A stretch of DNA of 9,040 bases from Chloroflexota bacterium. Its GTDB lineage: Bacteria; Chloroflexota; Limnocylindria; Limnocylindrales; CSP1-4. Below the pieces are notes generated by a model, which searched no databases, was not told where the DNA came from, and saw only the letters and a program-made list of their open reading frames with translations. This document shows, one piece after another, positions 1 to 4,797 of this stretch. The stretch's first letter is position 1. The number at the start of each line of letters is the position of its first letter. The stretch covers positions 1 to 9,040 of the forward strand of contig JAJYGO010000436.1 in NCBI GenBank assembly GCA_021785115.1, in the 5' to 3' direction. The translations under genes were made by a program, and so were the position numbers.

Positions 1-7
1 GGCGACG

Positions 8-1063
8 ATGCCATCCACGTTTCCGCGCCGCGTGCCCGTCACCGAGCTGCACTGCCACCTCGGCGGCGCCGTGACGCCCGCGATCATGTGGGGGATCGCG
101 CACGCACAGGGGATCAAGCTCCCGACGAAGGACTACTGGGAGTTCCGCGACATGATCACCGTGTCGCCACGCCACGGTCACTCGTTCGACGGCTACCTCC
201 AGCTGTTCCACTGGACCGAGCTCATCCAGTCGTCGCCGCTCGCCGTCGAGCGGTCGGTGTACGAGGTCGTCGGGGGCGCCTACCGGCGGAACAACGTCAC
301 CACGATGGAGCTGCGCTTCAACCCCATGAAGCGCAATCGCGGCGGCGAGCAGGACCTCGACCACATCATCAGCGCCGCGATCCGGGGCATGGACCGCGCC
401 GAGCTCGAGTACCCCGTGCGGCCGGGCCTGATCCTGTGCCTGGACCGGGCGTTCCCGTACCAGCTCAACGAGATCATCGCCGAGAAGGCGATCACCTACA
501 GCGGACGCGGGGTCGTCGGCATCGACGTCGCCGGGCCCGAGACCTCCGACTTCCGCGTGCGCGAGTACCGCCGTCTGTTCGACCGCGCGCGCCGCCACGG
601 GCTCGGGATCACGGTGCACACGGGCGAGGCCGGGCCGGTCGAGGAGGTCGCCGAGGTCATCGAGCACCTGAGTCCGTCGCGGATCGGGCATGGCGTGAAG
701 GCGGCGTACGACCCACGCACGATGGGGATGATCCGCGAGCGCGGGATCGTGCTCGAGATCTGCCCGACGAGCAACCTCAACACCGGCGTGGTGTCGGGGT
801 GGGACGAGTTCCGGTGGATCTTCGACACGTTCCGGCGGAACGGCGTGAAGTACACGATCAACACCGACGGGCCGGAGATGCTCCGGACCTACATTCGCGA
901 CGAGCTCGCGACGCTCACGCGGCTTGGCATCCTCTCCGTCGAGGAGCAGCTGCAGTCCGCCGAGTGGGCGCGCCAGGCGTCGTTCGTCGAGGGAGTGGCC
1001 GACGTGCCGCTGGCGAGACGCAAGCCGCCGGCGCGCAAGACCGTCGAGCGCGAGGAGGCGTAG
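8..1063 (+). CDS. Adenosine deaminase-family amidohydrolase (variant active site)
   Basis: The 351-aa product is the normal length for the adenosine deaminase family, cytosolic zinc enzymes that deaminate adenosine or related purines. Visible zinc and catalytic residues are H15 and H17 (HCH near the N-terminus), H204 and E207 (HTGE), H228 (RIGHG) and D287 (NTDGPE). The CPTSN motif at 252-256 is also typical. The ATG at 8 puts the first histidine at residue 15, as in characterised enzymes, so this start is sensible, although the frame is open to the window edge. Two aspartates that normally contact the nucleoside are glycine: G19 (HLGG, usually HLDG) and G288 (NTDG, usually NTDD). The fold and metal site are therefore secure, but adenosine as substrate is not. 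The basic C-terminal tail (about 335-351) looks disordered. The gene converges on the regulator at 1073-1792, with 9 bases between stop codons. Confidence 0.9.
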   Translation: MPSTFPRRVPVTELHCHLGGAVTPAIMWGIAHAQGIKLPTKDYWEFRDMITVSPRHGHSFDGYLQLFHWTELIQSSPLAVERSVYEVVGGAYRRNNVTTMELRFNPMKRNRGGEQDLDHIISAAIRGMDRAELEYPVRPGLILCLDRAFPYQLNEIIAEKAITYSGRGVVGIDVAGPETSDFRVREYRRLFDRARRHGLGITVHTGEAGPVEEVAEVIEHLSPSRIGHGVKAAYDPRTMGMIRERGIVLEICPTSNLNTGVVSGWDEFRWIFDTFRRNGVKYTINTDGPEMLRTYIRDELATLTRLGILSVEEQLQSAEWARQASFVEGVADVPLARRKPPARKTVEREEA

Positions 1064-1072
1064 CGGTCGGCC

Positions 1073-1792
1073 TCAGGCCTCGACCGCGTCCGGGTCGGGC
1101 TGCCCCGTCGCACTCCCCTGCAGACTCGCGTCCGCGGCGCCCGGCTCGCGGAACACGTACACGCAGCTCCGGCCGCCACCGGCGATGTGCCGCTCCCGCA
1201 CGACGTCGACCCCGAGGACCTCGGCGAACAGCCGCACCTCTGCCTCGCACGCCGCCGGCGCCTCGGCCGCGACCTCGTGGATCGGGCAGTTGTGCTCGAC
1301 GAGCCGGAGCGTTCCGTCGTCCTCGACGAGCTCCGACATGTATCCCTGCTCGGCCTGGATGACCGTCAGCTCCCGTGCCCGGACGACGAGCGGCGCCGCC
1401 CCGAGCCCCCGCGACCGGAACCGCTCGCGAATCTTCCGGACCTGGGCCGCGCGGCGCGCCTCGAACACGCGATCCAGCAGCTCGGCCCCGCCGACGTCGC
1501 CGACAGCGTCGACGAGGCTCAGCGACAGGCGGTCGTAGCTCGCGGGCAGGAACGGCTGCGCGCGCTCGGTGACGTCGTACAGGTGGCGCGGTCGGCCGAC
1601 GCCATGGCGGAGGCTCTGCCGCTGCACGAGGCCGTCCGATTCCAGCGTCCGGAGTTGCTGGAGGATGGCCGTCCGGCTCACGCGGAATTCCGCGGCGAGA
1701 AGGTCGGGGGAGAGTGGGCCCTGGCGACGAAGCGCGAGCAGGATGGCCTGCGGGGTCGGGGCGTGCCGCTGCTCCACGGGGCGGGCGTCCAT
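1073..1792 (-). CDS. SufR-like winged-helix regulator with C-terminal three-cysteine motif
   Basis: The 239-aa product is a DNA-binding repressor/activator of the ArsR/DeoR-like group that includes the iron-sulfur regulator SufR. Residues 10-75 form a winged helix-turn-helix: the recognition helix begins near S39-R40-T41 and the wing is GVGRPRHLYDVT at 64-75. A helical linker follows, then a C-terminal domain with C169, C182 and C210, spaced C-x12-C-x27-C in the context NCPI...C...GRSCVYVF. This resembles the cysteine ligands SufR uses for a redox-sensing Fe-S cluster; ligation here is inferred. The usual suf assembly genes are not adjacent, so the targets may be itself or the divergent DUF1015 gene. 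A TAGCCT box lies six bases before the ATG, suggesting a leaderless mRNA. The last ~25 residues are a low-complexity tail. The family is fairly sure; the SufR function is tentative. Confidence 0.85.
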   Translation of the reverse strand: MDARPVEQRHAPTPQAILLALRRQGPLSPDLLAAEFRVSRTAILQQLRTLESDGLVQRQSLRHGVGRPRHLYDVTERAQPFLPASYDRLSLSLVDAVGDVGGAELLDRVFEARRAAQVRKIRERFRSRGLGAAPLVVRARELTVIQAEQGYMSELVEDDGTLRLVEHNCPIHEVAAEAPAACEAEVRLFAEVLGVDVVRERHIAGGGRSCVYVFREPGAADASLQGSATGQPDPDAVEA

Positions 1793-1798
1793 GAGCCG

Positions 1799-1804
1799 AG
1801 GCTA
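1799..1804 (-). promoter_or_regulatory. Candidate -10 box (TAGCCT) of the SufR-like gene
   Basis: Read on the minus strand, TAGCCT fits the TAnnnT -10 consensus of high-GC bacteria. Only CGGCTC separates it from the ATG, so initiation about seven bases downstream would fall on the A of the start codon. No good -35 or Shine-Dalgarno sequence is visible, which agrees with a leaderless transcript. The box is inferred from pattern and spacing. Confidence 0.4.
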
Positions 1805-1826
1805 CCACCGGGCCCCGGCGCCGTGG

Positions 1827-1858
1827 CCGCGGTTCCGCGGATCGCGAGACCGCGGTTC
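1827..1858. repeat. Cluster of CCGCGG palindromes in the divergent intergenic region
   Basis: Three CCGCGG hexamers lie at 1827-1832, 1835-1840 and 1850-1855. The first and third extend to a 9-bp direct repeat, CCGCGGTTC (1827-1835 and 1850-1858). The second and third flank a TCGCGA palindrome (1842-1847). The cluster sits 35-66 bases upstream of the regulator start in the 207-bp gap between two divergent genes, where an operator would be expected. It does not resemble the published SufR operator as I recall it. GC-rich sequence makes such hexamers commoner, so the role is only a suggestion. I see nothing else in this gap apart from the two -10 boxes. Confidence 0.35.
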
Positions 1859-1985
1859 AGCCGATGCAGGTCGCCTCGAACCCAGGTGGCGGCGCCGCGA
1901 TGGCGGCGCGCCGGTGGCTGTCTCCGAGCCTGCCGCAAGCCGCGCTCGCGCCCACACGTGCTCGCGGCCGGCCCTGGCGGTGTCG

Positions 1986-1991
1986 TACCAT
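1986..1991 (+). promoter_or_regulatory. Candidate -10 box (TACCAT) of the DUF1015 gene
   Basis: TACCAT matches TAnnnT and ends eight bases before the GTG at 2000, so transcription would start at or within two bases of the start codon. The same hexamer, in the context GTACCAT, precedes the tRNA gene (4280) and the last gene (8724). No clear -35 element or Shine-Dalgarno sequence is seen. Confidence 0.5.
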
Positions 1992-1999
1992 CTCTTCCC

Positions 2000-3316
2000 G
2001 TGCCCGAGCTGAGACCGTTCCGCGCGCTCCGGTACGACGTTTCGGCGGTCGGGGACCTCCGCGACGTCGTGAGTCCGCCGTACGACGTCATCTCGCCCGA
2101 CCTCCAGCGGTCGCTCGCGCGCCGTCACGCGCGAAACGTCGTGCGGCTCGACCTGCCGCTCGACGAGGCCGGCGACCCACCGGACGAGCGGTACCGGCGC
2201 GCGGCCCGCGACCTGGCCGCGTGGCGGTCGGACGGCACGCTCCGCGCCGACCGGCTGCAGTCGGTGTACGCGTACGAGCAGGCGTACGTCGTGCCGGGGA
2301 CACGGCAGGCGCGCGTCCAGCGCGGGTTCTTCGCGCGGCTCCGGATCGAGGAGCTCGGCCCCGGCTCCGGCGTGCGCCCCCACGAGCGGACGCTGACCGC
2401 CCCGAAGGAGGATCGCTACCGGCTGCTGCGCGCGACGGGGGCGAACGCGAGTCCCGTCGTGCTGCTCGCCGAGGACCCCGGCGGCGAGGCGATGCGCGCC
2501 CTCGAGGAGGTGTGCCGGCTCGACCCGGCCGCCGACGTGACCGACGACGACGGCGTCCGCCATCGCCTCTGGCAGCTGCCGGTGGACGACCCGGACCGCG
2601 GCGCGCTCGCGGCCACGCTGCTGCGTGCCGGTGCTGTCGCGCCGTTGACGATCGCCGACGGCCATCACCGCTACGAGACCGCGCTGCGGTACCGCGACGA
2701 GCGGCGACGTGAGCGCGAGTACCCCGAGCCCGAGCCGTTCGACTTCCTGCTCGCGCTGCTGATCCCGGCCGACCAGCCGCTGACGGTTCTGCCCACGCAC
2801 CGCGTCCTGCGCGACGGTCCCTCGGGCGAGGCCCTGCTCGACCTTGCCCGATCGCTGTTCGAGGTCGAGCGGTTGTCGGGGCGTGACGAGCTGGTCGAGG
2901 CATTCGCGCCGCTCGTGCCGCATCCCGAGCGCCCCCACCGGATCGGTGTCTGGACCGCCGGCGTCGCCGCCGTCCTGCGTGCCCGTCCCGAGTCGTTCGA
3001 GCCGTTGCTCGACCAGGGCGCGTCGCCGACCCTGAAGTGGCTCGACGTCAACCTGCTAGCGGTGGCGCTCGACCGGCTCGCCGGGATCGATCCGCGCGCG
3101 ACGGCGGGCGGCGGGCGGATCGCCTACGTCAAGGACGCCGACGAGGCGCTCGACGCGGTCGACCGGGGCGAGGGCTCCGCTGCGTTCCTGCTCGACCCGA
3201 CGGCCGTCGACGACGTCCTGCGCGTCGCGGCGGCGGGCGAGGTCATGCCGCAGAAATCGACCTACTTCTTTCCCAAGCAGCTGACCGGGCTCGTCCTGAA
3301 CCCGCACGAGTGGTGA
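2000..3316 (+). CDS. DUF1015 family protein (possible ParB/Srx-like nucleotide-binding fold)
   Basis: The 438-aa product has the usual DUF1015 length and hallmarks: an N-terminal FRALRYD...DVVSPPYDVIS block (7-32), PHERT followed by a KEDRYRLL segment (127-143), IADGHHRYETA (218-228), and a C-terminal MPQKSTYFFPK (416-426) before TGLVLN. The family has no settled function that I know of. The DGHHRYETA motif resembles the phosphate-binding GxxR motif of ParB/sulfiredoxin-fold proteins, including free-serine kinases; that link is my inference. Homology begins right after the GTG at 2000, and the longer frame upstream runs antisense through the regulator, so 2000 is preferred. There is no signal peptide or membrane segment, so it is probably cytosolic. 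The stop overlaps the hydrolase start (GTGA), indicating a two-gene operon with coupled translation. Confidence 0.88.
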   Translation: MPELRPFRALRYDVSAVGDLRDVVSPPYDVISPDLQRSLARRHARNVVRLDLPLDEAGDPPDERYRRAARDLAAWRSDGTLRADRLQSVYAYEQAYVVPGTRQARVQRGFFARLRIEELGPGSGVRPHERTLTAPKEDRYRLLRATGANASPVVLLAEDPGGEAMRALEEVCRLDPAADVTDDDGVRHRLWQLPVDDPDRGALAATLLRAGAVAPLTIADGHHRYETALRYRDERRREREYPEPEPFDFLLALLIPADQPLTVLPTHRVLRDGPSGEALLDLARSLFEVERLSGRDELVEAFAPLVPHPERPHRIGVWTAGVAAVLRARPESFEPLLDQGASPTLKWLDVNLLAVALDRLAGIDPRATAGGGRIAYVKDADEALDAVDRGEGSAAFLLDPTAVDDVLRVAAAGEVMPQKSTYFFPKQLTGLVLNPHEW

Positions 3317-4137
3317 GCGCCATCGAACGCCCGATCCGGAAGGACGAGATCGTCCTCGAGGATCGGGGGGTCTACGTGGAGTCCTGGCTGCCGGAGCGCC
3401 GGTCCCGGCGCCGCCCGCTCGTGCTCGTCCATGGCGAGCTCGGCGGGTCGTGGGTCTGGGAGCGGTTTCTCGGGTACTTCGCGCACCGGGGCTGGGAAGG
3501 ACACGCGGTCAACCTCCAGGGGCACTACTGGTCGGACACCGCCGACGTCTCCGGCCTCGACTTCGACGCGTACGTCGCCGACGTCCTGGGCGTCTTCGAC
3601 CACATTCCGTCGAACCCGGTGCTGATCGGACACGGCATGGGCGGTCTCGTGGCGATGCGCGCGGCGGAGGAGCGGCAGGTCGGCGGCCTCGTGCTGATCG
3701 CCTCGGCGCTCCCCGGGGAGATCCGGACGCCGCCGCGTCCACACCTGATCCGGGAGATCCCGGACGTCTACGGTCGCGAGCTCCTCGGCTGGCAGTCGCT
3801 GCCCGAACAGCTCCGCCGGATGAACGCCGACCTGACGATCGACGACGTGCTGCGCGTCCAGCACCTGATGGGCCGCGAGTCGGGCGCCGCCCGGCGGCGG
3901 ATGCTGCTCGGCGTGCCGGTCGATCGCCAGCGGCTGGCCGCCGTCCCCGTGCTGGTCGTCGGCGCCGGGTTGGACCGCTGGTTCCCCGAGACGGACAGCG
4001 AGCGGCTTGCGACGTGGCTCGACGCCCAGTACGAGCCGTTCGGGGCGCACTCGCACTACGGAGTCGTGCTCGGAACAGAGAGCTACGAGCAGGTGGCGGA
4101 GACGGTCCGACACTTCCTGGAGTCGCACCGGCTGTAG
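3313..4137 (+). CDS. Alpha/beta-hydrolase fold protein lacking the usual serine nucleophile
   Basis: The 274-aa product matches the alpha/beta-hydrolase fold: strand and oxyanion loop LVLVHGELGG (H40), elbow LIGHGMGGLV (104-113), an acid-site candidate D221 in GAGLDRWFP, and a histidine candidate H246 or H248 in GAHSHYG. Lipases, esterases and related enzymes have G-x-S-x-G at the elbow. Here the central residue is G108, encoded by GGC, one substitution from the serine codon AGC. If the reading is right, classical serine hydrolysis is not possible, so it may be a non-hydrolytic relative or a binding protein. GTG at 3313 overlaps the DUF1015 stop as GTGA. GTG at 3310 is an equal alternative adding one residue. 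There is no Shine-Dalgarno sequence, so translation probably relies on coupling. The neighbours do not reveal a substrate. Confidence 0.85.
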   Translation: MSAIERPIRKDEIVLEDRGVYVESWLPERRSRRRPLVLVHGELGGSWVWERFLGYFAHRGWEGHAVNLQGHYWSDTADVSGLDFDAYVADVLGVFDHIPSNPVLIGHGMGGLVAMRAAEERQVGGLVLIASALPGEIRTPPRPHLIREIPDVYGRELLGWQSLPEQLRRMNADLTIDDVLRVQHLMGRESGAARRRMLLGVPVDRQRLAAVPVLVVGAGLDRWFPETDSERLATWLDAQYEPFGAHSHYGVVLGTESYEQVAETVRHFLESHRL

Positions 4138-4227
4138 TCGCCGGGTGTGGGTCGGTGCGCGGCGGGCGGCTTCGTCACGGCCTCTCGGCCTTGGGGCAGC
4201 GCCAAGCGGTGTCGCGCCTCAGCGTGG

Positions 4228-4267
4228 CCGATCCGGCCGATCCGGTCGTCGTCCGATCCGGTCGTCG
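4228..4267 (+). repeat. Short tandem repeats upstream of the tRNA gene
   Basis: CCGATCCGG occurs at 4228-4236, 4237-4245 and 4253-4261. The last two extend to a 15-bp identical direct repeat CCGATCCGGTCGTCG (4237-4251 and 4253-4267), with a 16-bp period. The array ends 12 bases before the tRNA -10 box and covers the place where a -35 element would lie. It may be a regulator or polymerase contact site, or simple slippage. The rest of the 4138-4320 gap shows no gene; a GGCC-TCTC-GGCC hairpin near 4180 is too weak to call. Confidence 0.55.
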
Positions 4268-4279
4268 CGGCGCCTGTGG

Positions 4280-4285
4280 TACCAT
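4280..4285 (+). promoter_or_regulatory. Candidate -10 box (TACCAT) of tRNA-Glu
   Basis: TACCAT in the context GGTACCAT lies 35 bases before the first base of the mature tRNA. Initiation would be near 4292, leaving a leader of about 29 bases for 5' processing. The hexamer recurs upstream of two protein genes in this window. The -35 position holds TCCGGT, which lies inside the tandem repeat and is a poor match. Confidence 0.45.
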
Positions 4286-4320
4286 CCGCACCGCTCTGAC
4301 GCCTCGCGCGTCGCTCCCGT

Positions 4321-4397
4321 GCCGCATTCGTCTAGAGGCCCAGGACACCGCCCTCTCAAGGCGGAGATCATCGGTTCGAATCCGATATGCGGTACCA
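4321..4397 (+). tRNA. tRNA-Glu, anticodon CTC, CCA encoded
   Basis: The full cloverleaf can be drawn. The acceptor stem GCCGCAT (4321-4327) pairs with ATGCGGT (4387-4393), with a G-U pair at 1-72. The anticodon stem CCGCC/GGCGG encloses the loop CTCTCAA, giving anticodon CTC at 4355-4357, which reads GAG glutamate codons. The T arm is ATCGG-TTCGAAT-CCGAT (4370-4386). The discriminator A4394 is followed by genome-encoded CCA (4395-4397). The D-arm TCTAGAGGCCCAGGACA is typical of tRNA-Glu. A terminator follows 14 bases later, so it is a single-gene transcript. tRNA 3' ends are common integration targets, and the genes beyond it look accessory. Confidence 0.96.
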
Positions 4398-4411
4398 AAT
4401 CCGCCAGTTTC

Positions 4412-4445
4412 GGCCCGATCTGAACTCAGGTCGGGCCTCTTGCTT
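4412..4445 (+). terminator. Intrinsic terminator after tRNA-Glu
   Basis: GGCCCGATCTG (4412-4422) pairs with CAGGTCGGGCC (4427-4437) around a four-base AACT loop: 11 pairs with one internal U-G wobble. The T-rich tail TCTTGCTT (4438-4445) follows. It closes the tRNA transcript and insulates the downstream genes. Confidence 0.85.
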
Positions 4446-4462
4446 GCCCGAGATGTGGCCGA

Positions 4463-4486
4463 GGAACCCTTATAGGAACCCTCATA
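4463..4486 (+). repeat. 12-bp tandem direct repeat upstream of the TetR-like fragment
   Basis: GGAACCCTTATA (4463-4474) is followed at once by GGAACCCTCATA (4475-4486), 11 of 12 bases identical. This AT-richer patch lies 24-47 bases before the ATG at 4510. It contains the only TATA-like hexamers in the gap and could hold a promoter or operator, but no -35 element is correctly spaced. A duplication left by recombination next to the tRNA is the alternative. Confidence 0.6.
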
Positions 4487-4509
4487 GCGTCGGCGAGTTC
4501 CGCAGGCCG

Positions 4510-4797
4510 ATGCTGGTGTGCTCCCGGATGATCGACGCCGGCATGTTGGCGGCTCCCGGGCGAACGGCCCGATCCGCGCACTTCCGGGAGCTGGTCGAGC
4601 AGCGTGTTTCGAGCCTCGACGCGACCGGGAGGGCGCAGCTCTTCGGGCTGCTGCGGCTCGTTGCCGGCTCGAGCGCCTGGGCGAGGCTGACATCCGACGA
4701 GATTGGCCTGTCTGACGAAGAAGCCGGCGCAGCGTCCGCGTGGGCGATCGGAGCGCTCATCGACGCCGCCCAGAAGCACAAGGGAGCCTTCCGGTGA
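4510..4797 (+). CDS. Short protein resembling only the C-terminal domain of a TetR-family regulator
   Basis: The 95-aa reading runs from ATG 4510; ATG 4528 or 4543 would give 89 or 84 residues. From about residue 20 the pattern, including LFGLLRLVAGSSAWARL, then GLSDEEAGAASAWAIGALIDA, looks like the last two helices of a TetR ligand-binding and dimerisation domain. The N-terminal helix-turn-helix that every working TetR repressor needs is absent. The region upstream, in all three plus frames, holds the tRNA and its terminator instead. I therefore infer a truncated remnant cut at the tRNA-proximal junction, or less likely a small dimerisation partner. Its stop overlaps the phosphotransferase start (GTGA), so it may persist because translation of the next gene is coupled to it. 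No convincing Shine-Dalgarno sequence precedes any of its starts. TetR resemblance is from pattern memory, not a profile search. Confidence 0.6.
   Translation: MLVCSRMIDAGMLAAPGRTARSAHFRELVEQRVSSLDATGRAQLFGLLRLVAGSSAWARLTSDEIGLSDEEAGAASAWAIGALIDAAQKHKGAFR

Noticed and set aside
1069..1079. GGCC-TCA-GGCC hairpin between the convergent first two genes as a terminator
   Set aside because: The stem is only four base pairs with a three-base loop and no T run on either strand.
1187..1999. A long upstream extension of the DUF1015 reading frame
   Set aside because: It runs antisense through the regulator. Its translation is unlike DUF1015, and recognisable family sequence begins only at the GTG at 2000.
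4398..4793. Rifamycin-associated element upstream of the phosphotransferase
   Set aside because: I looked for the conserved long inverted repeat of that type and found none. The only strong palindrome is the tRNA terminator.
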